Source: Hydractinia symbiolongicarpus (taxonomy: Eukaryota > Cnidaria > Hydrozoa > Anthoathecata > Hydractiniidae). From it: 64,000 nt of DNA. Under the pieces are notes generated by a model, which ran no database searches, was not told the origin of the DNA, and saw nothing but the letters and a program-made list of their open reading frames with translations. Made by a program: the position numbers and the translations under genes. Shown one piece after another: positions 49,264-60,394 of this stretch (positions within the stretch are counted from its first letter, which is position 1; each line of letters opens with the position of its first letter). The stretch covers positions 23,525,851 to 23,589,850 of the forward strand of contig NC_079877.1 of NCBI RefSeq assembly GCF_029227915.1, written 5' to 3'.

Positions 49264-49578
49264 CTTATCTGATAATCTAAACTAAAGCTGTTATGGGTTT
49301 TGCAATAACAGCGTCTATTAGTTTATTATGGAAATCTTTACTAAGTGACATTTAAAACAATCTTCTTTGAAACATTCCCCCCTCCTTACTGCTGCTTGCA
49401 AAAGTTTTGCATTACCGGTTTCTTATATGATAATCTAAACTAAAGCTGTTATAGATTTTGCAATAAAAACGTCCATTAGTTTATTTTGGAAATCTTTACT
49501 AAGCGACATTTAAAACAATCTTTTTGGACACCCCCCATCCCTTACTGCTGCTTGCAAAAGTTTTACATTACCGGTTAA
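49264..49578. repeat. Two-copy tandem duplication of about 160 bp
   Basis: Units begin TATCTGATAATCTAAAC (49264) and TATATGATAATCTAAAC (49425). They share the AAATCTTTACTAAG(T/C)GACATT block and end GCAAAAGTTTT(G/A)CATTACCGG. About 10% divergence and small indels separate the two units. Confidence 0.85.
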
Positions 49579-49579
49579 A

Positions 49580-51460
49580 AAAAGTTTCCAAAGTTTTGAT
49601 TGCTTAAAGGTTGCAAATTTTTTTACTCAGTAAAATTATAGACACTATATAATTATAGAGGCATGTTTCTCAGAACTTTAGATTTATGAATTTGTTTTTT
49701 TATTTATAAATATAGCATGGCTAAATTAGCGTGTAAATTTTCAGCTCAATTTCATAACGGGGGTCTTTTGTTCAAGGTCAAAATCTTCTTAATTATTCTC
49801 AACGCGCACTCTGGTTTAAAGCAGAGGTCGTGTTAATCTATTTAAATAAACCGCTGTGAAAAGCTTTAGTTTATGACTGAGAAGAAGGGTTTAGAGAAAC
49901 GTGCAGCACATGAATGAAAGATTATTCAGTGTCTATTTCCTCCTTGCATAAAACTCAGTTTTTTATGGACTAAATTTTCCAGCATGGTCTAGGTCAACAG
50001 ATTCTTGACAGAATAAACAAAGAAAGATATATAAAACAATTTTTATGCAAATTAGTGTAATATTAAATGAATAAACTCTTCTTTTTAATATAACAATCTT
50101 ACGTCAGGAGCATAAAATAGAAATGCCTAACCTTAAAATGATTTTTATGAAAACGTTCCGGTTTTGTATGCCCGGAAAAATTATTATTATGTGGAGGGTG
50201 GAATTAATGCCTCCGAGAGACTGGTTTTGCTTGAGTAAATTTTTTAAAAAAAATAGAACCTCTAGATTGCCGGAAAAACGGGTTTAAACCTGGGTTTAAA
50301 AATGTTTTCGATTCATCATAATTTCTTATACAAAAATCGTTATAGTATGTCAATTTAAAAAACGGCTAGAAATTTGTTTCAGTACTCTTCTCTTTTCTCT
50401 CAATTTTATTACCTATTACGTAGCGCTCCACCAACACGATTTAACTGCATTTCAACGCAAATCAAAACATTCTCAGTCTTTGTCCATACTCCGTTTACTC
50501 GTCATTGTTCTTATTTTATAGAAGATTGAATTATATTAGCTAAGGAATTTTTTTATAGAGCAGAACAAGCCGGTCCATCTGGTCTTGAAGCAGACTTTGA
50601 TATCACAACTTGGTATTCAGCAACAAAGTCACAGCAGTTAAATCTTTTATAATGTGCCATTTGGTTAAAAAGAGCAAGTGGCACTCGAGGCTAGAGAAAA
50701 AACCGCGATTTTGCGTTGTCCTAAGGAATGCAATTATAAAACATCGTCTACAGTGAAACATTTAAACCATTCAACAAAAATTGGTTGTTGGTACATTGCA
50801 TGGGCGTACCAGGCAATTGCACGCAGTTTTAAGGAGTAATGAAAGTTGACGGTTTAAAATGATGCATCGGCTATATGTAATGTGTTTGTTACATAAAGGT
50901 TTTGCTGTGGCAGTTTAATTCCAAATCTCTTGATCATGGGATCCGCCCGCTAATAAACAAAATATTAAAACGTTCAAATAGAAATAACTTAATTGGTATT
51001 GCAGCTCCTGTATTGATGCAGCCTGACATAACAATTTCTCAGACAAGTTATATGGGAAAGTATTTTTTGACCAAATAGCATGCCTAATAACTACTGCAGT
51101 CATGTAAAAAAAATCGCGTTTGCTTTTTATTTCAGGTATAAAATAACTAAAAAATATTTTTTGAGCCATTGCTTGGTTTGTGTGCTAAAAATACTACCAA
51201 TTTTTCATTTATTTACGCTGTCAGAAAGATCAATTATTTGGACAACTTACTATCTTCAGGAAATACTTTGTAATATAAATATTTCTATAGCAAAGTTAAT
51301 TCACCATGGGAAATATTGTTTTTACAATGCTATAAAAACAAATGAAAACATCGCTAGACAGTCAAAGTAAAATCCGTAGCAGACAGGTAAGAAAACAATT
51401 ACCGGTTTTACAAGCAATTTCTGATAACTTCGTTGTTAAACAATTTTGTTTAAATTTTTA
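49580..51460. other. No gene supported
   Basis: A short frame at about 50559-50650 (EQAGPSGLEADFDITTWYSA) directly follows a TTTTATAG-like acceptor and could be an isolated exon, but nothing else supports it. Frames at 50915-51169 and 51080-51370 overlap each other antisense and look like chance. Confidence 0.35.
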
Positions 51461-51466
51461 TTTAGA

Positions 51467-51809
51467 ATGAAAGGTCTTGTCGTTATCACAGTATTTGTGT
51501 TAGCTTATGTGTCTTATATCGAAGCATGCAGTGGTTGCTTATCCTATAAGCAGTGTCTTTATTATTATGGCATCCAAAAGAAGGTACTTGAGGAACAAAT
51601 CTCAAAACGCTCATGCGGTAACTTTTTAAAAACGTTGCAAATCGCACAGTGACTGCTGTGCTGAAAAAAATAAGTTTGGCAGATCTCTTCGATGCTTGAC
51701 CCAATGTGACGAAGGTGGTTGTAATTCCTTCAAACAGTGTCTTTTTTATTCTGGCATCCAAAAGAGAGACTCTTTTAGACATCTGTTTCCTTATGAGTCA
51801 TATAAATAA
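51467..51809 (+). pseudogene. Secreted cysteine-rich repeat peptide, one frameshift
   Basis: The ATG at 51467 directly follows a TTTTTATTTAG acceptor, as in a gene with a 5' UTR intron. The first 20 or so residues (MKGLVVITVFVLAYVSYIEA) form a clear signal peptide. Next comes CSGCLSYKQCLYYYGIQKK. A one-base shift near the T/A run at 51620-51635 changes the frame. The text then continues with a CxxxxDCC stretch and a second repeat unit ([17 protein letters not shown]), ending at TAA 51807-51809. The two C-x-S-(Y/F)-KQCL-x-Y-x-GIQK units show an internal duplication. It resembles small secreted cysteine-rich peptides of cnidarians in general form; I cannot assign a family or activity. The shift may be a true lesion or a sequencing error in a homopolymer. 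Confidence 0.55.
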
Positions 51810-54582
51810 ATCATTGCACATCAAACAGTATTCACGACTTAAGAATGATTATTTCAAGTTTATGTATCCCATCATGCACGATAGAAACAGGAACAAAACC
51901 GTTGCAATGTTTTCATTTTTCTTATATATTGTAGTTGTGTAATTTGTCCGTATTTGTTTACGTAATTCATTTTTCTACTAGTACTTCTAATTTGATTCAT
52001 CTTTCACAAAAAGTACATTTCCAATATTTTGTCTTCTGTGTGACACCATGGTGTTCAGCCATTATTGTTCTAGCGTGACATTAAAGCAACGGTGCATTAA
52101 AATCTGTTTTGAGAAAACATAACCAGATTAATAATTGGTAACCGCCATTTTCTCCTGTAATCACAACGTATATTATATATCTTGCATTATTCGTATTTTT
52201 GCCTTATTTAACATTCATTTAACAATGATTTTATAGTTGCGTTTACAATTAGTTAATTCTACTGAGTTTGCTAAGGCTCTACCCTGTAACCTCTAAATCG
52301 TGTAGTAAGATACACCTGTCTATTGGCACGAATATAGCATTTACTTTAAAATTGCCGCTGCTTCATTAGCATTACAAGCATTAAAACAGGTTCACTAGAA
52401 AGGCAGAGTCATTTTTTTTAACGCGTGGAATTAAACGTCGGCGCTACGAAACGCTCAGATTCGTTAAGGAGCGACCCGCCATTTTGGGCGCCACAAATTC
52501 GCTTAAAATTTCTTAAAAAAAGTTTGTAAAAACATGCTGCTTCGTCATTCAGGATACTTATTTTAGTAACAGTGACCATGGTTCCCACGTTTTCCCCTGC
52601 TTCACTTCCTACTTTACTATGTAGACAGACTTTAAAGTGAGGAGTCAAAGCACTAAATTTCCAATTATGCATTAGAAAAAAGTTTAAAAAGTGCCGCTTT
52701 TGTAACAATTAACAAGTAACAGTGTTGTGTCAAATCCCTTAAACATGGTCTACTTCTGCAACAACGAAAATCTAGATGGAATATATAATTCGTAGAAAAT
52801 CTTAAAAACTTGAAAACATGTAAAAGGCTGTGGTTTTGTCGTGAAAATATAACTTTAGAAGAGCAAAGTTTGTTATGTACTTGCTGCAAGTATTTTGCAC
52901 GAGTTAAACGTCACGTGACGCACCGTTTGTTGGCCAATCACTATTTCAAAACGAAAACTAAATAAAAAAACGACAAAACAAGAAAACCATGTTCAAAAGT
53001 GCACGTTTAATCAAGATTTACGGTTCGTTAGTATTGTTAGGAAAGAAAAAAATGACAAGTGTTTTTTGACTTTGAAATCGTGATAAGTTACTACTCCCAT
53101 AGAGAGGCATTACTAAAATTTGATGTTCGAAATACAGGAGTTCATAATTTCAGATAACCATTGTTTTAGAAAGATCTTTCTTTTGTTACGATGTTCTTAT
53201 TGAAAATGAAATAGGAAGTAAACGGTTATGAAATAAAAATGCTCTGACCATGAATAAAAGTGAAATTATTTTTTTGTGAAAAATTTTGAAAAGGAAAGGT
53301 TACAATGCCTTCACATTTGTTTTAGGTATAATTACTGCCTATATACTATATATTCATGCCATTAGACTATGAAAATGAAGAAAATGAAGAATATACATAA
53401 GAATATACACAATGCACACGGTCAAAGCCTTATTAAATTCACTCCGTTTAATTCCTTTTTTTAAATACAGAGAATGAGCAAACGAATTAAACTGTGAAAA
53501 AGGTGTATTAACTTTTAGGTTTTATACTGTCAATGCTGTGAACTTGGCATAGCAATTTTAAAGTACGGGTAAAAAGCTTTATTATTTGGAACATTTTGTG
53601 CCAAATATGACGCGCTTAAGAGACTTTACTTTCATTCGTGCAATGACATAACTTTAGCGTCTGGTTGTCAATCTTATATAACTAAATATGTAACTATATG
53701 GAGAAGCTAAAGTATTATTTTACAGAGTATTGTCTTTTTTTGAAATGCATATTTTATTGGCTGGAAAGTGAATGTATCAAAATAAAGTACAAATGGCTGC
53801 AACGACCTTTTTACATAATCTTTTGTTTGTTAAGAAGCTATAAAATTTGATAAAAACTCTAAAATTTATTGATTCAATGGGACAACGACATTTATATTTT
53901 GCCCACAATCAACTTTGTTTTAATTTAACCTTTTTTTCCCAATTTTTCTACGACAACTTATTCAGCAAAATGGAGTTTCCGAGTAATTTCTGAAGGGGTG
54001 AAGGGGACAACAGGGTGTTTCCGGGACAAAATTCAAGTCCATAAAGTGAGTTTTAATTAGTTGAAAATGTGTGAAGCTAATATAGAAACAAGAAGTCCGA
54101 CTAAACCCCTCTATGATTTCGATAGTTGCTGCTCCAAAACTGAAAAAAGTCACTCGACCTGAAGAGTTGGTTGCCATTGACACACTTCAGTATATAAAAA
54201 AAATAAAAAAAATGAAAAATAAAATAATATTTTTTCAGGAGTAAAACGTTATAGTTAAGGTTTGACTATAACCCAATCATCATCCTGCCCGCCACAAAAC
54301 AGAGTTACAAGCTTTAATTTTTTTTCGCAAAGAATTTTGCGCCTATACTTATCTGTTATTGCTATGACAGGGTAACAACCGATAATTAACATTCTTTTCA
54401 TCTAAGGTTGCGGGAATGTTATATTTTAAAAAGTATATTACAACCGAAATGTTGTATCACCATGTGTGCTAGACAGTGTTTTCCACATACTGTATATCTT
54501 TACTACAACGCCACATCCGATGTGCGGGACGGTTTACCTAGACTTACGCGCTCAACCTTGCGTTAAACGATTAATTACTTAA
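51810..54582. other. No gene seen
   Basis: AT-rich. Frames at 52418-52708 and 53962-54183 (minus) show no recognised motifs. Confidence 0.4.
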
Positions 54583-54962
54583 ATTAATACCCGTCATCTG
54601 TCTGTCTCAGTGCAAAATGATAATGCAAGTAGAAAACAGACACGAAATGCGGCATAGAAAGGCCAGACTGTGGATTTTTCGGCAAGACAACATTTCACTT
54701 AGCTGCACGCCGTGGATTATTGCTTACCTCGAGTAGATAAATCTTGATATTCACAAACAATCCTGTAATATCTGCTTATTATTTCATGTACAAAGGCAAG
54801 ACAGAATGCATCAAGTAACCACATGGGAATTTGTACGACCTGGAACGGCTGATGACCAGTCTCTTTAATAATAGCCGTATTTTGTCAAATGCGATATATT
54901 TTTATCCACTTCGGGTAAAATTAAGGGACGAGCAAACCCGTTGTTCCACGGGCTAAGCACTA
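54583..54962 (+). repeat. Helitron-like short element(s)
   Basis: A TACCCGTCATCTGTCTGTCT start is related to TACCCGTATACGTCTGTCCG at 55850. The right end has an imperfect CCCGTTGTTCCACGGG hairpin followed by CTAAGCACTAG. The next bases are TCTCTATATAACAACC, which resembles the 5' end of another such element abutted in tandem. Confidence 0.4.
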
Positions 54963-55361
54963 GTCTCTATATAACAACCGTTGCCTGTCTCCGTGTTTAA
55001 AATGGTTACGCCACATATTTATCTGAAACATTCTTGTGTGTAATTTTATCATTTCATGTGTACCAGCGGAAAAATAAATCGCTGAGAGACATATGTGCAG
55101 TGGTCCAGAGAACCTATGGAACTGTTTATGGGTACAAATTTTTAAAATAGCATCCAGTGATAGGTAAGCTACGTTTACATGACAAAGCTAGCATACATGT
55201 GGTAGGAATATATTTTTAACAAAAAACGATCGTCAAGCATGATTTAAGATATACTGTGTGGTACTTTAACAACAATTTGTAGATTTGAAAAGCTGCATTT
55301 GTTATTTAAATATAAATTAAACCAGCCATCTGCTAAAAATTCAATGATGTAGTGTATCACT

Positions 55362-55472
55362 TTGTAATCCAATTGCACTTTGTAATCGAATATTGGTGCA
55401 CTTTGTAATCAAATATTGGTGCACTTTGTAACCCAACGCAATTTGTAACCGACTTTGTTGCGCTTTGTAATC
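55362..55472. repeat. Minisatellite of a 22-27 bp CACTTTGTAATC unit
   Basis: The phrase (T)TGCACTTTGTAAT(C) with spacer AATATTGG recurs about five times between 55362 and 55472, the later units diverging (CGCAATTTGTAACC, GCGCTTTGTAATC). Confidence 0.8.
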
Positions 55473-55838
55473 TTTAATCTATCCTATTTTTATCATTTGA
55501 TGTCGCACTTTATTATATCTCAACCTGTCGGATATTGTAATCCTTTTTAACTTCTTCCAAACGAATTTAACTACGTTTTCTTTAAATATTTTTAATCATA
55601 TGAAACGGGTAAATATTGAGAATTTCACGCATATAAAGCGAAAGGTTCTACTCAGTTGAGATGCATGTCATGAATGTTCAATTTACCTGAATATGTGAGT
55701 CCTGGTCATCTATGTATTTTTTGAGATCCCAGGTCTTGATATAGATTAATTTTGCAATAATCCTTTAGAAGCTTTTGCCGACTTTCACGCGTGCTAAAAG
55801 TTTACTGTTTGTTAAATCATCCTTGTAAAACTACAGTG

Positions 55839-55983
55839 TCTATATTATAATACCCGTATACGTCTGTCCGTCTGTCTGTCACGCAAAATGGTAGCTTAGC
55901 TGCGCAGGTAGCTAGACGCACGCAATGCGGTATAAAAAGGACGGGCGAACCCGTGGATTTTTCCACGGGCTAACGACAATTCT
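55839..55983 (+). repeat. Compact Helitron-like (HINE-type) element
   Basis: Starts TCTATATTATAATACCCGTA, has a GTCTGTCCGTCTGTCTGTC run, and ends with a perfect hairpin CCCGTGGATTTTTCCACGGG (55952-55971) plus CTAACGACAAT. Similar hairpin ends occur at 48590 and 54935. No coding content. Confidence 0.45.
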
Positions 55984-57319
55984 CTCTAAATAGCGATCAC
56001 AGTTGGTGCATGAACAAGGTGTCCGATAATTAGAGGTGTCCGCCTTTTGGAAAGTTTTGCATTGTAAGCTCAAAATCTTAAGAAAATGCGATTTTGCATA
56101 CAAAGATGTGAAACTTAAAAAACTAGCGCGTACCGTGCCAGACTTAGACATGAAGAAAGAAGAGGACAACTAAATGAGAGTTTGAACAGAAAGTGGTCAG
56201 TGTCCCCCAATCAGAGTTGTCCGCCTTTTAGAGTGTCCGCTAATTGGAGAGAATGCTATAGACTATTAGTGCACATACCTTGCTTAGCAGACAAGGCTGC
56301 AACTTCCGTATATAGTCTAGATTGTATGTCTGAAGCTTTCTCCATATATAGGATTGTTTTTTCTGCTTTTTCAATTTTTAAGGTATAATATTATATCTTT
56401 TAACATCTTGCAAAAAGCTTTATATATTAATTTAGCGTGTTTGAAGGGTTCATATCATACTTTACTACTATTATGCGCAATAATAATAAAAAATATACGG
56501 TTAGAATTACAAGTTCCAGCTTCTTGCCTCTTCTTAAAAACACATGCTTAGCATAAAACAGAAGCAGTGAAAGTGATGAAACTAGGGCGAGAAAAGCGGA
56601 CTGCAGCGGTAGAGAGCGCCAATCACAGACCTCCAACACCATACGTACTCTACTTCTTAGCTACATTCGGTCCCCTGTTGACTACGGTACACCAGTAGTC
56701 AATTAAATAATAAATATATGAAATAAAAAAATTGTGATGTAAACCTATGTAAAGTTCTCGTCCATATGTTTACACGTTTCCAACTACTGCTGCTCTTCGA
56801 CACGGGCGTCCAAAATCCTTGTTTGTATTTGGATTTGAATGATCTTTGTACAGGTCCCGATGTCTTTGTCGCATTGCCGTTCTTTAAAATAAGCGAAAGT
56901 TCCCCTGGCAATACTCTCTTGACCAACCACGCGTATATCGATCACATCAATTCCTTGCTTTCCACGGGGTGTGTTGTTGTCTCCTTGTCTGTCTGGTTAA
57001 AACAAAGTCCCATTTAACTAAACAATAATTACTTTCACAAAAGCGATGTTTACGTTAGAGATAGTGTTGACGTAATTTTTTCAAATACGAATCATAAAAT
57101 CTTCCCGATATGCCGTGAAATAATATCCGCATATGCTTTGTTTTCATAGAAAAGTTGTTTGGGAGAAACAAAAGGGTATATCTGTATGACAATCATTAAC
57201 GTCACGAGAAATAATGTACCGCACATCAAATAGAAAGGTATCCAAGAGTCGCATAATTCATCATCGCTTACATAAAGTAGAGCTCTTTGATTGATTGAGT
57301 GCTCGATCTTGCATAACAC
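55984..57319. other. No gene seen
   Basis: Short unrelated frames only (56182-56388, 56427-56642, 56766-57017, 57092-57319). A CCACGG(G)-type repeat word and (T)GTCCGCC(TTTT) words recur near 56030-56230 without further structure. Confidence 0.35.
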
Positions 57320-57324
57320 TATCG

Positions 57325-57590
57325 CTAGCTCATATCATATGTGACCAGGGCCTTTCGTATGGTTTTCTTTTCTTTGGGACCGCAATTTTTGATACCGTTA
57401 TAAAGTTTCCTTAATTTTTTGTTATTTCCCATAGGGGTGACTTGCCGTGCTTTTAACGACAATTTAATGGATACTGTTGTTTGCACTTGTGGGTCACCAT
57501 ACTGTTGCTTTAAAATACGTACTGCTTTCATATAGTTTTTATTAGATAATTTCAACCACTGATAATGCAAAAGTACGAGAAATTGTGCGC
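57325..57590 (-). pseudogene. BEL/Pao DUF1759-type fragment
   Basis: The minus-strand frame reads LSNKNYMKAVRILKQQYGDP and LRKLYNGIKN, homologous to 11060-11260 and typical of the BEL/Pao Gag-side DUF1759 domain. Only this segment is present. Its last part differs from the left arm beyond the ASN-rich LRKLY block, so the similarity between arms ends here. Confidence 0.65.
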
Positions 57591-59339
57591 ATTAGTTAAC
57601 ACCTCGTTACTGTTGATTATAGCATTGAAATGGTTCCCAACGAAATACAAATTTACCAAATCTCTATTAAAGGATTGGATCCTACTAGAATGTTCTTATA
57701 ATTTAACACAGCAAGTGTTTCCCTAATCTTCGGTATAGTTCTTAATAGGTTTTTGAAAATTCTACTTCGTCGTTAAATCCCTAATCTCACTCTCGGCATG
57801 TAAAAATTTAACAAAAGCAGCGCTATAAATGGGTTTCAAAGGAGCGCGTAAATGAAAGAAATTTCAAATGGCATTTCATATGACATCGCTTTAATGTATT
57901 TCCTTCTCTTTTTAAACCTCCTTGGTCCAATACGTTAGACGGCTATGGACGTTTTTCTTGGTGTTTGTTTATAAAATATTAATTTTTTCTTGCGATAATT
58001 TCTTGTTACATAGTGTTTCTCAACACATTCATAATAACATTTCACGTGATTTTTAACTCATGAGTAATACTTGTAGAAGCTCATAACAAATTTTAGCTCT
58101 TGTAAAGTTATATTTTTTATGACAAATCCACAACTTTTTTTTTTTCAATTTTTTCGCGAAGAATTTCTACCAGTTCCATATTCTGTCCATAACTAGAGTT
58201 AAATTGATTTATCGCTGAAGTAGCTTGTGTCTTTAAAAGAATCGAAACTGGTCATGTTGCACATATTTATTACCTACTTTTATTACTGAGACGTTGACAG
58301 AAGACTCCAAAGAAGTTGGAAGAAGTGCTTCCAAACTGAGAATAACGTTTAAACGTGATTTCCTAGACTTATTAGGCACATTTTGTCATGGGTAGTGATA
58401 AAAATTTTATCCAAATTCTGGAATTGTGCTACGATTATTTTATTAGTATTGAGAAAAACAAACTGATTCTTACAAAAGCGGTATTTCTTTACTGCGGCAA
58501 AATCTCCAAATTAGTGTTTCAATTCCTCACGTTGAAGGATGTGTACATAGGGAAGATAGAGTTTCACGAAATACAAGCAATTGAAACAGTCGGATCCATT
58601 TCCCCTCTTACTAAAATGAACAACGGGGTGGCAAAATACATGTTTTTATAACCTTATTTTTAAAAAAAAATTAAGCGCATTTTAAGCCCTCAATATGACA
58701 GCAACGCTCCTTAACGAACCTGAGTTGTGATAACGTTTTAAAAACGGTACTACATATGGGCAAAACTGTTCACCTGTACTAAGAAGGCTGTTTGCAGTGG
58801 CTTTATTGAAAATGACGTTGTAATCAAGTCTTGTTACAAAGAGTATTTCACGCTTCAATACCGAGAATGCGTCGTCAACCCGGTGTTAAGATTAATCTTG
58901 AAATTTTCACGAAAACTTATATCATATAATAAAATAAAATTGACCTATTGTTTTTTCTATGATTAGTTAAGAACGGGTTGTAAACAGTGTTTTTATTTAG
59001 CTGAAGTTGTGGTAAAGTTATGTGTCGGAAAATATATTACACCGGAAACACTAAGATGCTGTCCGCGCTTTACTCCATTGACGACATACTGCATACCTGT
59101 ACTAAAGCGCTACACCTGGATATGTGACTTAGTTGTTGGCTCTTATTAAGTCCTAGGCTGAGTATTCAATGGCAGGTCCCACTCACTGGTGGGGTCGAGT
59201 CACTTTACAAAGGGGGATTTCCAATCTTTTACTTCAACAGCGCAAAAATAAAAGTTGTGTTAGACAGGTTTATTTTGCATTCTACATCTGAGAAATACAA
59301 CACCTTTTTAATCCCGTGATACATAACTCACAGCACTGC

Positions 59340-60255
59340 CTACCCATAGATTCGCTTTCGATGAATTCGTCGAGTGGGACAAATTTGGCGGCGATGGTGG
59401 ATTCGTCCTCCGTACATTCGTCGATGCGGTCGCCTGTGAACTCGATGATGTCGATAGCCTCGTCGTCTGTGTATTCTTCGACGTGGGTATGCTCGTCGAC
59501 GAGCAATTCGCCGACGACGATGACTTCTTCGGCGTTTGTAAGAATGTAGACGAAACCATGGATCTATAAAAGGAATTGTCAACGACAAACTCAAAGCGAG
59601 CATTACCTAGTCCATATTACAGATACGTTTTATGAAGAAAGAATAAATGTTACTAAATAAAAGAAAACAAATTTTTAACCTTTTTGACCATTATCCTGTT
59701 CTACTACGTCGCTGTCCTCTTCTTCCGCATCATCGTCACCTGCAATAGTTCAAAGGTTTAATAGTGAAGTTATGCTTAGTTACAATATGTCCACTCATAG
59801 ATTATTTCTTTACCTGAATGCACTAAATCTTCACTTTCGTAATCCGCATCGGATAATGTGTTACTTTTATCCGAATCCTCAGAGTTTTCATTCTCATCAT
59901 CAGTATATGATGAGCTGTCTCTTTCATCTGAATCATCAGAGCCTTCATTTTCATCGATAATATCTGCTACATTGTCCGTCTGAGAAAATATTTCTTTAGG
60001 TGCATCTTCCTTAACATTTATTCCTCTTCCTGAAACGCAAATGACGTAAAAACATAAAGTATTAATTCAATAACTGAAAGTTTTCTGCATCATCTTTTTA
60101 GCGTGACCGCGTAGTAAGTTATAGAAATCCTGTGTTTAATATCTATAGAAACTTTCGTTATACACGTGTAACGTGAAATGAAGACTTTATTTTGTGTTAC
60201 CTGTGACTAGAGTTGACACAAATCCCACCACCAACAAGAAATAAAACTGCTTCAT
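59340..60255 (-). CDS. Secreted acidic-pro / Arg-His-rich cationic peptide precursor (intact copy 4)
   Basis: Predicted 184-residue precursor with exons 60201-60255, 59814-60029, 59680-59739 and 59340-59563. All junctions are GT-AG and phase 1. Residues 1-19 are a signal peptide (MKQFYFLLVVGFVSTLVTG). Residues 20-110 are very acidic, with blocks such as ENEGSDDSDERDSSSYTDDE and DDDAEEEDSD. The last 74 residues carry by my count 30 Arg, 2 Lys and 10 His against one Asp, with runs such as KRRRSHRRRRIARRR and HRRPHRRM, ending RRIHRKRIYG. One Cys remains in this part. Copy 2 (8966-9769) shares about two thirds of this domain, including DPW, RLHS, the RIHR blocks and the last ten residues. Function is inferred to be a charge-neutralised antimicrobial or DNA/matrix-binding peptide. 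A 5' UTR exon ends near 60328 with an AAAAAG|GTTAGT donor, and the intron ends TATGTTAG before the ATG. The same weak exon 3 donor (AAG|GTTAAA) is present. Confidence 0.8.
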
Positions 60256-60386
60256 CTAACATAGAGATAAAGTTGTAAGTGACATGATCATTATTATAAG
60301 TATTCTAATCTACTCAAAAAAACTAACCTTTTTAGCCTGATTTCTTTGATGTCAAAGTTCAGCTTGTCTTTTTCTGGCATGGAGAC

Positions 60387-60394
60387 CTTTTATA
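60387..60394 (-). promoter_or_regulatory. TATA box of the minus-strand peptide gene
   Basis: Reads TATAAAAG on the minus strand within CTATAAAAGGTCTCC, identical to the core at 8823-8830. Upstream similarity between the two genes continues for several hundred bases. Confidence 0.7.

Noticed and set aside
58388-58651. 87-codon plus-strand frame starting MGSDKNFIQ
   Set aside because: Not conserved in the matching left duplication arm, and no recognisable domain.
59316-59549. Plus-strand frame antisense to the peptide gene
   Set aside because: Shadow of the repetitive codons. The equivalent at 4557-4757 and the minus-strand frame at 9494-9748 are shadows too.
59308-59559. Third open frame (Ser/Thr/Pro-rich) across the terminal exon of the minus-strand peptide gene
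   Set aside because: It is interrupted or not conserved in the other copies and has no splice phase leading to it. It follows from the CGA-rich codon composition.
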